From: Nocardiopsis algeriensis
GTDB taxonomy: Bacteria > Actinomycetota > Actinomycetes > Streptosporangiales > Streptosporangiaceae
Direction of reading: 5' to 3'
Length of the DNA stretch: 64,000 nt
Assembly (NCBI RefSeq): GCF_014203695.1
Contig: NZ_JACHJO010000006.1
Span: 309,847 to 373,846, forward strand
Positions 30,775-40,121 of this stretch are shown one piece after another (the first letter of the stretch is position 1; every line of letters begins with the position of its first letter). Below the pieces are notes generated by a model, which did not search any database, had not been told where the DNA came from, and worked only from the letters and a program-made list of their open reading frames with translations. The position numbers and the translations under genes are program-made.

Positions 30775-31425
30775 TCAGTCCTCGATCTCCTTCTGGTGCC
30801 GCCGCTTGCGGTACTGCACGTCCACGCCGCCCATGACGGCGATGCCGCGCACGTGGACGATCGGTGCGTCCGGGTCCATCACGCTGGGGGGCGCGCCCCG
30901 CACACCGAACCCGCCCATGATCGGCAGGCCGTGCACCCGTACCTGGATGTCGTCGGGTGCGGTGATGGACACCCCGCCCATGACGCACAGGACCCAGACG
31001 GTGGTCTCGCGCTGGGCGAAGCGGGCCTCGCGCAGGTCCAGTTCGATTCCGCCCATCACCGCCGCCGCGCTGAAGACGGGGGGCACGATCCAGCTGCCCG
31101 AGCGGTCGGCACCCCCCATCACGGCGACCGCGAAGGAACTCGTGGGGCCCTGGTCGGTGAGGCGGCCGCTGCCGTAGAGCGGGCGCGGGGACCGGAAGCC
31201 GGTGGGGGCCGGGGTCGCGGAGCTGTTCGGGGCGGGCAGGTCCGCGGTCAGGGGGAGGAGCTCCCCGAGGGTCTTGGCGCGGTAGACGGAGTCCAGCCGT
31301 TCGCTGTGCTCGTCAGGGTCCAGGCGCCCCTCGGCGAGGGCTTCGCGCAACTGGTGCGCGGTGGCGTCGCGGTCGGCGTCGGAGGCGCGCATCCGCTCGC
31401 GGTCGGGGGGTGTGATCTCGCTCAT
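30775..31425 (-). CDS. DUF1707 SHOCT-like domain protein
   Basis: Protein of 216 residues. The N-terminal DUF1707 domain is clear: RMRASDADRDATAHQLREAL, then AEGRLDPDEHSERLDSVYRAKTLGEL, a helix-turn-helix-like bundle. The C-terminal half has five repeats of a VMGG(V/I/A) motif (residues ~110-205), the beta-helical DUF2154/LiaF-like region. Proteins with this pair of domains resemble cell-wall-stress LiaF proteins. It precedes a two-component pair on the same strand, so a role in envelope signalling is plausible but unproven. Confidence 0.82.
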   Translation of the reverse strand: MSEITPPDRERMRASDADRDATAHQLREALAEGRLDPDEHSERLDSVYRAKTLGELLPLTADLPAPNSSATPAPTGFRSPRPLYGSGRLTDQGPTSSFAVAVMGGADRSGSWIVPPVFSAAAVMGGIELDLREARFAQRETTVWVLCVMGGVSITAPDDIQVRVHGLPIMGGFGVRGAPPSVMDPDAPIVHVRGIAVMGGVDVQYRKRRHQKEIED

Positions 31426-31516
31426 CGCTTCCAGCATATTCCGAATTGTCCTCGAGCGGCAGGTCGCCGGCATCAGGGAGGATCCCCGAGCCGACCCTGA
31501 TGTGTCCCCGGTGCGC

Positions 31517-32143
31517 TCAGGCGTCGGGCAGCAGGCCCTGCCGGAGCGCCCGGCTGACGGCCGACGTCCGGTCGCCCACGCCGAGCTTCTCGTAGACGCG
31601 CATCAGATGTGTCTTGACCGTGGTCGGGCTGATGTGCAGGGCGTGCCCGATGGCGGTGTTGGTGAGTCCGTCGGCGGCCAGCCGGAGCACCTCCGTCTCG
31701 CGCTGGGAGAGCGCGGGGGCGCTCCGGTGGCGCATCCCCGTGACGATCCTGCCCGCCAGGCGCCCGGTCAGGACCGTCTCCCCGCGTGCCGTCGCCCGCA
31801 CGGCCTCGGCCAGCTCCGCGCGCGGGGTGTCCTTGAGCAGGTAACCGGTGGCGCCGGCCTCCACCGCCCTCAGGATGTCGCTGTCGGTGTCGTAGGTGGT
31901 GAGCACCAGGACGTGGGTGCCCGGGTGGTCGGTGGCGATGCGCTTCGTCGCGGCCACCCCGTCGCCGCCCGGCATGCGCAGGTCCATGAGCACGACGTCG
32001 GGGGACAGCTCCGCGACCCGGGCCAGGGCCTCGGGGCCGGAGGAGGCGTCACCGACCACGTCGAGGTCCGGCTCGGCGGCGAGCATGCCGCGGATGCCCT
32101 CCCGCACCACGGGGTGGTCGTCCGCCAGGAGCACGCGGATCAT
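31517..32143 (-). CDS. NarL-family response regulator of the ABC exporter operon
   Basis: Response regulator of 208 residues: receiver domain with Asp54 in VLMDLRMPGGDG and Lys in GYLLKDTPRAEL, then a LuxR helix-turn-helix (LSQRETEVLRLAADGLTNTAIG, then SPTTVKTHLMRVYEKLGV). Its ATG overlaps the kinase stop by 4 bp. It is the last gene of the exporter/two-component operon and probably regulates the transporter. Confidence 0.94.
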   Translation of the reverse strand: MIRVLLADDHPVVREGIRGMLAAEPDLDVVGDASSGPEALARVAELSPDVVLMDLRMPGGDGVAATKRIATDHPGTHVLVLTTYDTDSDILRAVEAGATGYLLKDTPRAELAEAVRATARGETVLTGRLAGRIVTGMRHRSAPALSQRETEVLRLAADGLTNTAIGHALHISPTTVKTHLMRVYEKLGVGDRTSAVSRALRQGLLPDA

Positions 32144-33381
32144 GTGCCTTCCTCCTCGTCGTCGTGGAGCAGGGACAGCCGCACGGCCGTGCCCTCCCCG
32201 GGGGCGGTGTCGATGTCCAGGACGCCTCCCGCCTCCTCGGCGCGGTGCCGCATGTTCGCCAGGCCGTTGCCGCCGGTGGAGGCGCCGGGGTCGAAGCCGC
32301 GTCCGTCGTCGGCGACGGTGAGGCGCACTCCCACGTCGGTGTAGGACAGGGACACCTCGACGCGTCGGGCGCCGGCGTGCTTGCGGACGTTGGCCAGAGC
32401 CTCCTGCGCGGTGCGCAGCAGGCAGACCTGCGAGGGGCTCGGAAGCTCCCGGGGACCCACCCCCGTCACGGCCGTGTCGACGGTGATGCCCAACTCCGCG
32501 CCGAGAGCGGTCGCGATCCGCACCAGGGCCGCGTCCAGGGTGTTCTCCTCCAGCGGCACCGGGCGCCGGGCGGCGACCATCGCCCGGGCCTCGGCGAGGT
32601 TCTCCGACGCGGTCGCACGCATGAGCGCCAGGTGGCGGCGGGCCAAGCCGGGGTCGGGGCCCATCTCCGACTCCACCGCCTGGGTGAGGGCGATGATGCT
32701 GGTCAGCCCCTGGGCCAAGGTGTCGTGCAGTTCCCGGGCCAGGCGCTCGCGCTCGGCCAGGGCACCGCTCTCCTCCGACAGCCGGACGGCCTCGGCGCGG
32801 CTCTCCCGCAGCTGCCGCAGCAGCTCCGAGCGCTCGTAGCTCTGCGCGACGACGCGTTGGAACCAGCTGCCGAACCAGTAGGCGAACCCGAGGACGACCA
32901 GGTGGACGCCCGCCGCCACGAGCGCGTCCGCGGTGTCGGTCCGGCCCGCCGCCCAGTCGGACACGAGGGGGGCGAGCAGGACCAGGCCGACCGACAGGGT
33001 TCCGTACAGGGCCCCCGCCGTCATGAAGCACATCGGTGCCACCGCCAGGAGCGCGAAGGCCGTGAACGGGACGAGATGGACTCCGACCACGAGCAGGGCC
33101 GCCACCGCCAGGGCGAACACCCCCGAGACCGGGGTGGCGTACCGGTCGGTGTCCTGGATCCAGCGGCCGACGGTGAGGTGGAGCAGACCCACCGCGGCCA
33201 GCAGGCCCGCCGCGGACCAGCCGCGCCACCCCTCGCCGGCCACCACGCACACGGCCCCGAAGACCGTCAGCACGACGGCGAAGAAGATGTACCAGGCGGT
33301 GCCCAGGTCCCATGCGTGCCGTTCGGTGCCGCCGGGGCCGGGGAGCAGCGGTCGCGCTTCCGCCGGCTCGGTGGAGGACAT
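32140..33381 (-). CDS. Sensor histidine kinase of the ABC exporter operon
   Basis: Membrane kinase of 413 residues. Six hydrophobic segments lie between residues 28 and 172, without an extracellular domain of note, typical of intramembrane-sensing kinases. HisKA_3 motif LARELHDTLAQGL with His219; HATPase motifs TAQEALANVRKHA and DDGRGFDPG. It is coupled to its response regulator by an ATGA overlap and lies 5 bp after the ABC permease gene. Such kinases often respond to membrane-active compounds. Confidence 0.93.
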   Translation of the reverse strand: MSSTEPAEARPLLPGPGGTERHAWDLGTAWYIFFAVVLTVFGAVCVVAGEGWRGWSAAGLLAAVGLLHLTVGRWIQDTDRYATPVSGVFALAVAALLVVGVHLVPFTAFALLAVAPMCFMTAGALYGTLSVGLVLLAPLVSDWAAGRTDTADALVAAGVHLVVLGFAYWFGSWFQRVVAQSYERSELLRQLRESRAEAVRLSEESGALAERERLARELHDTLAQGLTSIIALTQAVESEMGPDPGLARRHLALMRATASENLAEARAMVAARRPVPLEENTLDAALVRIATALGAELGITVDTAVTGVGPRELPSPSQVCLLRTAQEALANVRKHAGARRVEVSLSYTDVGVRLTVADDGRGFDPGASTGGNGLANMRHRAEEAGGVLDIDTAPGEGTAVRLSLLHDDEEEGT

Positions 33382-33386
33382 CGCTC

Positions 33387-34226
33387 TCAGCCGTCCTTTC
33401 GGGTCTTCCAGCGGAAGGTCAGCAGCGTCAGCACCAAGCCCACCACACACCAGGCCCCCAGAGCCAGGGCGACCATGTGCAGATCCCAGGCCCCGGACGG
33501 CTCGAAGGCGGCCATCACGTCGGGGTAGAAGGCGGCGCGCATGCCCTGGGCCATCCACAGCAGCGGGAACAGGGAGGCGACGTACAGGACCCAGTCGGGC
33601 AGCGCCGTCACCGGGACGAACACCCCCGAGACGAATTGCAGGACCAGGAACGGCACGACCACGACGGCCGAGGCCGCCTGGGCGCTGCGGGCCAGGGAGC
33701 TGGTCGCGACACCCAGCAGGGAACAGGCGATGGTGCCCAGGACGAACACCCAGGCGACGGTGGCCCAGGAAGCGGGGTCCGAGGGCAGCCGCGCATCGAA
33801 GAACAGGGCGCCCACCCCGAGCATCAGGACCAGCTGGCCCAGTGCCAGGAAGGCCACCAGGACGGTCTTGCCGGCGAAGTAGGCGCCGGGCGGCATGGGG
33901 GTGCCGCGCAGGCGGCGCAGGCCTCCGTGGTCGCGCTCGATCGCGATCTCCGTGCCCAGGTTCTGGAAGCTCACCGACATCAGGCCCATGGCGACCAGTC
34001 CCGGAAGGTAGTAGTCGACGGCGGGCATGGCCGTGTCGAACATGCCGTCGAAGACCACCGCGAACAGGATCAGGATCAGGGAGGGGAGTGCGAAGGTGAA
34101 GACGATCCCCTCCCACTCGCGGGCGAACGCGCGGATCTCCAGCCATCCGCGGGACAGGCCGAGGCGGAGCACGCCGGGCAGACGGGCGGGGGCGGTGCCT
34201 CCGGTGGCGGCGGTTCCGGTGCTCAC
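33387..34226 (-). CDS. ABC-2 type transporter permease
   Basis: Integral membrane protein of 279 residues with six predicted helices and the ABC-2 loop ERDHGGLRRLRGTPMP between helices 2 and 3. It would form the pore with the adjacent ATPase. Start GTG at 34226 overlaps the ATPase stop (GTGA). It belongs to the drug- or lipid-export type of ABC transporters. Substrate unknown. Confidence 0.9.
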   Translation of the reverse strand: MSTGTAATGGTAPARLPGVLRLGLSRGWLEIRAFAREWEGIVFTFALPSLILILFAVVFDGMFDTAMPAVDYYLPGLVAMGLMSVSFQNLGTEIAIERDHGGLRRLRGTPMPPGAYFAGKTVLVAFLALGQLVLMLGVGALFFDARLPSDPASWATVAWVFVLGTIACSLLGVATSSLARSAQAASAVVVVPFLVLQFVSGVFVPVTALPDWVLYVASLFPLLWMAQGMRAAFYPDVMAAFEPSGAWDLHMVALALGAWCVVGLVLTLLTFRWKTRKDG

Positions 34227-35098
34227 GCGGTCCCCTCCCCCGCGGTCCCGGAGCCGGCGGGCCCGGAGACCAGGCTCAGGTAGATCTCTTCGAGGGTGGG
34301 CCGGTGCACGCCGAGCCCGGGAACCTCCCCGGAAAAGCGTGCGGCCAGCTCGGCCACCACCCGGGTGGGCTCGCGGGTGCGCACCTCGCGGTGCCCGCCG
34401 TCCTCGGTCCATGACACGGTGGCCCGCGCCGCTGCGCGCCCGCCCAGGTCGGCGGGGGCACCCAGAGCGCGGACCCGGCCGCCGGCGAGCACGCACACGC
34501 GGTCGGCCAGGGCCTCGGCCTCCTCCAGGTAGTGCGTGGTGAGGACGATCGTGGTGCCCCGGCGGGCCAGGTCGCCGATCAGCTCCCAGAAGGACCGGCG
34601 GGCCTCCGGGTCGAACCCGGTGGTGGGCTCGTCCAGGAACAGCAGCTCGGGGCGGCCGACGATCCCGAGGGCGACGTCCAGGCGCCGCCGCTGGCCTCCC
34701 GAGAGGGAGTCGGGCAGCGCCCGTGCCTTGGCCGCCAGGCCGACGCGCTCGACGACCTCGTCGGGGTCGTGCGCCGAGGGGTGGTAGCCGGCGAAGTGGC
34801 GCACGAGGTCGCGCACCGGCACCTTGGGGAGCATCGTCTCCCTCTGCCAGACGATCCCGATGCGCGAGCGCCAGCGGCGCCCCGCCTGTCCGGGGTCCTC
34901 GCCGAGCACGGAGACGGTGCCGCCGTCGCGGCGGCGGAAACCCTCCAGGATCTCGACGGTGGTGCTCTTGCCCGCGCCGTTGGGCCCCAGCAGTGAGAAG
35001 ACCTCGCCGCGCGGGACGCGGAGGTCGATGCCCGCGACGGCGGGGGAGCCGCCGTAGCTCTTGGTGAGGCCGACGGCCTCGATCGCGGTGTCGTTCAT
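34223..35098 (-). CDS. ABC transporter ATP-binding protein (drug-export type)
   Basis: ATPase of 291 residues. Walker A LLGPNGAGKSTT; Q-loop IVWQRETMLP; signature LSGGQRRRLDVALG; Walker B LLFLDEPTTGFDPEARR; H-loop VLTTHYLEEAEAL. The C-terminal 80 residues are the regulatory extension of the DrrA/CcmA class. It is first in the operon ATPase-permease-kinase-regulator. The exporter is likely induced through the two-component pair. Confidence 0.95.
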   Translation of the reverse strand: MNDTAIEAVGLTKSYGGSPAVAGIDLRVPRGEVFSLLGPNGAGKSTTVEILEGFRRRDGGTVSVLGEDPGQAGRRWRSRIGIVWQRETMLPKVPVRDLVRHFAGYHPSAHDPDEVVERVGLAAKARALPDSLSGGQRRRLDVALGIVGRPELLFLDEPTTGFDPEARRSFWELIGDLARRGTTIVLTTHYLEEAEALADRVCVLAGGRVRALGAPADLGGRAAARATVSWTEDGGHREVRTREPTRVVAELAARFSGEVPGLGVHRPTLEEIYLSLVSGPAGSGTAGEGTA

Positions 35099-35144
35099 GT
35101 ACCGAGGTTCCCGCGGCGGTGGCCCCGGCGGTATCGGACAAGCG

Positions 35145-35184
35145 GACGGGCCCGTGTCCTCCGATCGGAGGACACGGGCCCGTC
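35145..35184 (-). terminator. 40-bp perfect palindrome terminator after nucS
   Basis: A fully symmetric 40-bp palindrome centred between 35164 and 35165, arms of 20 bp and no loop. It lies 22 bp past the nucS stop on the minus strand and 46 bp ahead of the ABC operon, and should stop nucS transcription. Symmetric, so active on either strand. Confidence 0.8.
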
Positions 35185-35205
35185 GGGGCTTCGGCCGGGA
35201 GGGGC

Positions 35206-35883
35206 TCAGAAGAGGCGCAGGACGTCGGGCTCGATACCGCGGAGCGCGTCGTAGTCGAGCACGACGCAGGAGATTCCGCGGTCCTCCGCGAGCACGCGCG
35301 CCTGCGGCTTGATCTCCTGGGCGGCGAAGACACCGCGCACCGGGGCCAGCTGCGGATCGCGGTTGAGCAGCTCCAGGTAGCGGGTGAGCTGTTCCACGCC
35401 GTCGATCTCGCCGCGGCGCTTGATCTCCACGGCCACGGTCCCCTGCTCGCCGTCGCGGCAGAGGATGTCGACCGGGCCGATGGCGGTGGGGAACTCGCGG
35501 CGGATGAGGGTGTAGCCCTCGCCGAGGGTGGTGATGTGCTCGGCCAGCAACTCCTGGAGGTGGGCCTCCACCCCGTCCTTCTGCAGCCCCGGGTCCTTGC
35601 CGAGTTCGTGGGAGGAGTCGTGCATGATCTCCTCGATGGTCAGCACGAGCTTCTCACCGGACTTGCCGTGGGTGACCGTCCAGACGTCGGGGCCGTCCGC
35701 GACGGTCTCCTCCCGCAGTTTGCACGGCGGGTTCATCCAGTTCAGGGGCTTGAAGGCTCGGTCGTCGGCATGGATGGACACGCTTCCGTCCGCCTTGACG
35801 AGGATCAGGCGGGGGGCCATGGGCAGGTGGGCGGTCAGGCGGCCGACGTAGTCGACGCTGCACCGGGCGATGACGAGACGCAC
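35206..35883 (-). CDS. nucS: Mismatch-specific endonuclease NucS/EndoMS
   Basis: Endonuclease of 225 residues that starts non-canonical mismatch repair in actinobacteria, which lack MutS/MutL. The N-terminal dimerisation domain ([20 protein letters not shown]) precedes the RecB-like nuclease core: Asp in GPVDILCRD, Glu-X-Lys in [20 protein letters not shown]. The GTG at 35883 gives the standard family length and the conserved N-terminus VRLVIARC. It is transcribed alone toward a strong palindromic terminator. Confidence 0.95.
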   Translation of the reverse strand: MRLVIARCSVDYVGRLTAHLPMAPRLILVKADGSVSIHADDRAFKPLNWMNPPCKLREETVADGPDVWTVTHGKSGEKLVLTIEEIMHDSSHELGKDPGLQKDGVEAHLQELLAEHITTLGEGYTLIRREFPTAIGPVDILCRDGEQGTVAVEIKRRGEIDGVEQLTRYLELLNRDPQLAPVRGVFAAQEIKPQARVLAEDRGISCVVLDYDALRGIEPDVLRLF

Positions 35884-36009
35884 AGAACGCCACGTTACCG
35901 CCTTTCGCGAGGTCCTGGGGAGGAGTCGTCCCCTTCCGTGGTTACCGGCGGGTACGAACGGGGGGAGCCGGTGGGCGGAGGCACCGCGACCGAGGTCTAG
36001 GCTGAGCAC

Positions 36010-37218
36010 ATGGTGCAGGAATTTGACAAGGTCGGTGTCGTCGGACTCGGCACGATGGGCGCGGGCATCGCCGAGGTGTTCGCACGTGCGGGATTCGACG
36101 TCATCGGGGTCGAGATCGACCAGGCCGCCCTCGACCGCGGCCGCGGCCACGTGGACAAGTCCCTTTCGCGCGCGGTCGCCAAGGGCAAGCTCACCGAGGA
36201 GGAGCGCAGCGGGATCGACTCCCGGCTGGTGTTCACCACCTCGCGCGAGGACCTCGCGGACGTCGACCTGGTGGTCGAGGCCGTCCCCGAGCGCATGGAC
36301 CTCAAGCGCGACGTCTTCGGCGACCTGGACCGGATCTGCAAGACCGAGACGATCCTGGCCACCAACACCTCCTCGCTGTCGGTGACCGAGATCGCCGCGC
36401 TCACCGGCCGCCCCGGCAAGGTCGTGGGTCTGCACTTCTTCAACCCGGCCCCGGTCATGAAGCTGGCCGAGGTCATCACCACGGTCTCCACCGACCCCGA
36501 GACGGCCGACGTCGTCACCGAGGTCGCCAAGCGCATCGGCAAGACCCCCGTCACCGTGGGCGACCGCGCCGGCTTCGTCGCCAACGCCCTCCTGGTGCCC
36601 TACATCAACGACGCCATCCGCCTCTACGAGCGCAAGGTCGCCACGCGCGAGGAGATCGACGAGGCCGTCAAGAAGGCCGCGGGTCTGCCCATGGGGCCGC
36701 TGACCCTGGCCGACATGGTCGGACTCGACGTGTGCCTGGCCGTCATGGACGTGCTGTGGGAGGAGTACCGCGACAAGCGCTACGCCGCCGCCCCGCTGCT
36801 GCGCCGCATGGTCGCGGCGGGCCGCCTCGGACGCAAGAGCGGCCGCGGCTTCTACGGTGACGGGGACGAGCCCGAACCCCGCGTCACCGGACGCTACGCG
36901 GAGATGATCCGCGAGGAGGAGAACCTCGATCTGGGCGAGATCCTCATCGCCCCCCAGATCGACGACGCCATGCGCATGATCGGCGACGGCTACGCCGGTG
37001 CCGAGGACGTCGACACTGCCATGCGCTTCGGATGTGGCTACCCCAAGGGCCCGACCGAGCTGCTGGCCGAGCGCGGCGCCGAGGAGGTGGTCGCCACCCT
37101 GGTGACCATGGGCGAGTACGGCCTCACCGACATCGCGGTCCCCGCACCGCTGCTGGTGGACCAGCTTCCCGAGGCCGAGCACGACGAGGACCACGGCGGC
37201 TGCGGCTGCCACGCCTGA
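36010..37218 (+). CDS. 3-hydroxyacyl-CoA dehydrogenase family protein
   Basis: NAD-dependent dehydrogenase of 402 residues, most like 3-hydroxybutyryl-CoA dehydrogenase. Rossmann motif [16 protein letters not shown]; catalytic His in [15 protein letters not shown], with the Glu partner near [13 protein letters not shown] second, partial C-terminal 3HCDH domain (about residues 310-385) follows. The C-terminus [12 protein letters not shown] is metal-binding-like and unusual. TAGGCT ends 7 nt before the ATG, suggesting a leaderless transcript. Natural partner for the thiolase at 40.7 kb in butyrate or acyl-CoA metabolism. Confidence 0.9.
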   Translation: MVQEFDKVGVVGLGTMGAGIAEVFARAGFDVIGVEIDQAALDRGRGHVDKSLSRAVAKGKLTEEERSGIDSRLVFTTSREDLADVDLVVEAVPERMDLKRDVFGDLDRICKTETILATNTSSLSVTEIAALTGRPGKVVGLHFFNPAPVMKLAEVITTVSTDPETADVVTEVAKRIGKTPVTVGDRAGFVANALLVPYINDAIRLYERKVATREEIDEAVKKAAGLPMGPLTLADMVGLDVCLAVMDVLWEEYRDKRYAAAPLLRRMVAAGRLGRKSGRGFYGDGDEPEPRVTGRYAEMIREEENLDLGEILIAPQIDDAMRMIGDGYAGAEDVDTAMRFGCGYPKGPTELLAERGAEEVVATLVTMGEYGLTDIAVPAPLLVDQLPEAEHDEDHGGCGCHA

Positions 37219-37237
37219 CCCGGACGGGATCCGGAGA

Positions 37238-37264
37238 GGGGCCGCACCGTGTGCGGCCCCTTTT
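37238..37264 (+). terminator. Rho-independent terminator
   Basis: GGGGCCGCAC with GTGCGGCCCC around a CGT loop, followed by TTTT: a classical terminator, 20 bp after the dehydrogenase stop codon. Confidence 0.88.
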
Positions 37265-37299
37265 CCGTGCGTACCTCCCAGATCTTCTAACCTGGACGG

Positions 37300-37626
37300 G
37301 TGAGCCCGCGCCGTAACTCCTCCCGCCGCAAGTCCGACCGTGGCCGCCGCGCCCCCGCCTCCGGGGACGAGGACGCCCTCATGCTGCGCATCACCGGGGG
37401 GCAGCGCCGCGAGACCGGCCCCGACGGCGAGTGGGTGCTGCGGCGCATCCCCGGAGCCGCGGCGACGAAGGTCTACCGCTGCCCCGGTTGCGCACAGGAG
37501 ATCCCGGCGGGGATGCCCCACCTCGTGGCCTGGCGCCCCTACGGTGACGGTGAGGACCGGCGCCACTGGCACACCTCCTGCTGGGACCGGCGTTCCCACC
37601 GCTCGCCCCGGCCGCCCCGGCGCTGA
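37300..37626 (+). CDS. Small zinc-binding-like actinobacterial protein
   Basis: Basic protein of 108 residues with very basic ends. The centre carries [22 protein letters not shown], then [12 protein letters not shown]: two Cys and two or three His plus a Cys, likely a zinc site. Such proteins are conserved in streptomycetes near nucS; databases often label them ATP/GTP-binding, without motif support here. TAACCT ends 7 nt before the GTG, so the transcript may be leaderless. Function unknown. Confidence 0.78.
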   Translation: MSPRRNSSRRKSDRGRRAPASGDEDALMLRITGGQRRETGPDGEWVLRRIPGAAATKVYRCPGCAQEIPAGMPHLVAWRPYGDGEDRRHWHTSCWDRRSHRSPRPPRR

Positions 37627-37661
37627 GTCCTGCCCGGTCCCGCCACTTCGACAGAGGAGCC

Positions 37662-38402
37662 ATGGAGATTCGAGCCACCACGGTGCTGCCCGCCGTGCGA
37701 CGACCCGTCACCCTGCACACCGCCGACGGCCTGGAGCTCGTCGGGGAACTCGCCCTGCCCGAGGGGAGGGACCCGGTGGCCACACTGGTGTGCCTGCACC
37801 CGCTGCCCACCGCCGAGGGGATGATGGACAGCCACGTCCTGCGCAAGGCCTCGTTCCGGCTGCCGGCACTCGCCGACATCGCGGTGCTGCGGTTCAACAC
37901 GCGCGGCACCTCGTCCAGACACGGGACCAGCCAGGGCGAGTTCGGCGAGGGCGAGACCGAGAAGCACGACGTGCTGGCCGCCATCGAGTTCACCGAGTTC
38001 GAGGGGCTGCCCGAGCCGTGGCTCCTGGGCTGGTCCTTCGGCACCGAGCTGGCCCTCAAATGGGGCGCCGACCCCCAGGTGAAGGGGGCGATCCTGCTGT
38101 CACCGCCGCTGCACCGCGCGGAGGAGGCGGACATGGAGGCCTGGGCCGCGACCGGTAAACCGGTGGTCGCCCTGGTGCCCGAGTTCGACGACTTCCTGCG
38201 CCCCGACGAGGCCCGGAAACGCTTCGAACCGCTCACGCAGGCCGAGATCATCGGTGTGGAGGGCGCGAAGCACCTGTGGGTGGGAGAGACCTACGTGCGT
38301 CGCGTGCTCGACGAGATCGTCGCCCGGGTCAACCCCGCGGCCTCCCCGCTTCCCACGGAGTGGGACGGACCCTACGAGAAGGACGTCCAGCCGCTCCGCT
38401 GA
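37662..38402 (+). CDS. Alpha/beta hydrolase
   Basis: Hydrolase of 246 residues. Oxyanion region [11 protein letters not shown], nucleophile elbow [12 protein letters not shown] (Ser), acid in the [13 protein letters not shown] region, and His in [11 protein letters not shown]. The pattern resembles small serine hydrolases or dienelactone-hydrolase-like proteins of the YcjY class. Substrate unknown. It lies 35 bp after the zinc-binding-like gene. Confidence 0.87.
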   Translation: MEIRATTVLPAVRRPVTLHTADGLELVGELALPEGRDPVATLVCLHPLPTAEGMMDSHVLRKASFRLPALADIAVLRFNTRGTSSRHGTSQGEFGEGETEKHDVLAAIEFTEFEGLPEPWLLGWSFGTELALKWGADPQVKGAILLSPPLHRAEEADMEAWAATGKPVVALVPEFDDFLRPDEARKRFEPLTQAEIIGVEGAKHLWVGETYVRRVLDEIVARVNPAASPLPTEWDGPYEKDVQPLR

Positions 38403-38419
38403 GCCGCCGGACCCACGGC

Positions 38420-38452
38420 GAGGGCCCGCCTCCTCCGGGGAAGCGGGCCCTC
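38420..38452. terminator. Bidirectional terminator
   Basis: Stem GAGGGCCCGC with GCGGGCCCTC, 13-nt loop, between the convergent hydrolase and coiled-coil genes. It could serve both. Confidence 0.75.
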
Positions 38453-38475
38453 TCTCGTCTGCCGGTGCGGGAGTC

Positions 38476-39759
38476 CTACTCCTGCCACCAGTCCTCGTCG
38501 TCGGAGCCCTTGCCGGAGTGGGCGGGCTGACGGGTCTCCTCGGCGGCGTCGGTGATCGCCGCCGCGGGGGCCGGGGCCGGAGCGACCGGGGCCGGGGCCG
38601 GGGCCGGGGGAACCGCGGCGCCGCCGCCGAGCAGCTGGCGCAGCTGCTGCAGGTGCGACTGGATGCTGTCGCGCTGGCGGTTGAGCTCGTCGACCTCCTT
38701 CTTGGCGGCCGTGAGGATGCGGTTGGCCTCGGACTTGGCGTCGCTGAGCTGGTGCTCGGCCTTGGACTTGGCCTCGGCCTCGATCTGGGCGGCGTTCTTC
38801 TTGGCGTTGCTGACCAGCTGCTTGGCGTGGTTCTCGGCGTCGCGGCGGGTCTGCTCGGCCTGCTGGCTCGCCTTCTTGGCGTGCGCGTCGGCGCTGGCGG
38901 CGCGCTCCTCGGCCTCGGCCACCATCTTCTGGGTGGCGGCCTGGGCGGCGGCCAGGCGCTCGGCGTCCTGGCGCTCGGCCTCGGCGCGACGGTCGGCCAG
39001 CTGCAGCTCGAACTGGTCCTCCATCTCGGTGCGGCGGGCCTCGGACTCGGCGTAGGCGCGCTCGGCGTTCTTGCGCAGCTCCTCGGCCTGGCTCTTGGCG
39101 GCCTGGATGGTCTCGTCGCGCTCGCGCTTGGCGGCGGCGCGGGCCTGGGCGCACTCGCGCTCGGTGGTGGTGCGGAGCTTGGCGATCTCGCTCTCGAAGG
39201 TCGCGCGCTTCTCGGCGATCTCGTGGTCCACGGCGGAGCGCTTCTTCTGCACCTCGCGCTCGGTGGTGGACGAGAGCTCGTCGGCGTGCCGGCGGGCGCT
39301 GGTGCTGATCTCCTCGGCCTCGGCCTCGGCGGTCTGGCGCGTCTCGTCGGCCTCGCGCTGGGCGAGGGCGCGCACCTCGGTGGCCTCGGACTCGGCGGCG
39401 GCGCGCATCTCGGCGGCCTCGATCTTGGCGGCCGAGCGGATGTCGTTGGCGTCGATCTGGGCGCTCTGGACCAGCTCGTTGGCCTGTTCCTCGGCCAGAC
39501 GCAGCAGTTCCTCGATGCGCGAGCCCAGTCCGGCGTAGGAGGGGCGCTCGCGCTCCTGGAGCTGGCGGTTCTTGGAGGTGAGCTCTGCCTTGAACTTCTC
39601 GATCTGCTTGCTGGACTGCTTGATCTCGCCGCGCAGGGTCTCCAGGTAGTCGAGCACCTGGGTACGGTCGAAACCGCGCAGCACCACATCGAACTCTGGT
39701 GGCGTGTTGTCTTCGTCGAAGATGTTGTTGAGCTGGGCGTCGATGTTGTTTGACGACAT
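38476..39759 (-). CDS. FilP/Scy-like coiled-coil cytoskeletal protein
   Basis: A 427-residue protein, almost wholly coiled coil from about residue 50 to 360, with Ala/Glu/Arg-rich heptads. A short DivIVA-like N-terminal segment (EFDVVLRGFDRTQVLDYLETL) precedes it, and a Pro/Ala-rich tail ends in SDDEDWW. Streptomyces FilP and Scy have this layout and position (beside mce and the thiolase), where they help organise polar growth. The size is between the two. Whether this species makes filaments from it is inference. The likely promoter is the AT-rich patch at 39995-40005. Confidence 0.8.
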   Translation of the reverse strand: MSSNNIDAQLNNIFDEDNTPPEFDVVLRGFDRTQVLDYLETLRGEIKQSSKQIEKFKAELTSKNRQLQERERPSYAGLGSRIEELLRLAEEQANELVQSAQIDANDIRSAAKIEAAEMRAAAESEATEVRALAQREADETRQTAEAEAEEISTSARRHADELSSTTEREVQKKRSAVDHEIAEKRATFESEIAKLRTTTERECAQARAAAKRERDETIQAAKSQAEELRKNAERAYAESEARRTEMEDQFELQLADRRAEAERQDAERLAAAQAATQKMVAEAEERAASADAHAKKASQQAEQTRRDAENHAKQLVSNAKKNAAQIEAEAKSKAEHQLSDAKSEANRILTAAKKEVDELNRQRDSIQSHLQQLRQLLGGGAAVPPAPAPAPVAPAPAPAAAITDAAEETRQPAHSGKGSDDEDWWQE

Positions 39760-40121
39760 GTGGCGGAATCCTGAACGGGTGCGAGACGGCTGCTTGCGTA
39801 CTGCCGGGGACCGCGTAGTGGGCGGCTGCGCCGTCCCCGGAGTGAGGACATGTCCGGGCGGGCGAACCGGGACGGGCGGGCCGGTGCGACGGGGTGCGGC
39901 GCGGGCGGTGCTGTGGCACTGCTGAGCCGGTTCGTCCTGTCGGACTGTGCGAGGAGTGGACCAGCGCCGGAAAAGAGCAACCGGCGGCTAGCCGACTTTA
40001 TCAAGTGCCGCACCCCATGGAAGAGGTTTCGTACAACTTCCGGTCCGCTGCGGGACCAGGCGCGCCCTTGGTGCACAAGACGTGATGTGTCCGGAATGTG
40101 GCCGTGACCATCGGCCGAGGT
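39760..40121. other. Intergenic region upstream of the coiled-coil gene
   Basis: 362 bp with no supported gene. The patch GACTTTATCAAG (39995-40006) reads CTTGATAAAGTC on the minus strand and looks like the -10 region of the coiled-coil gene, implying a leader of about 230 nt. Nothing else stands out. Confidence 0.4.
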
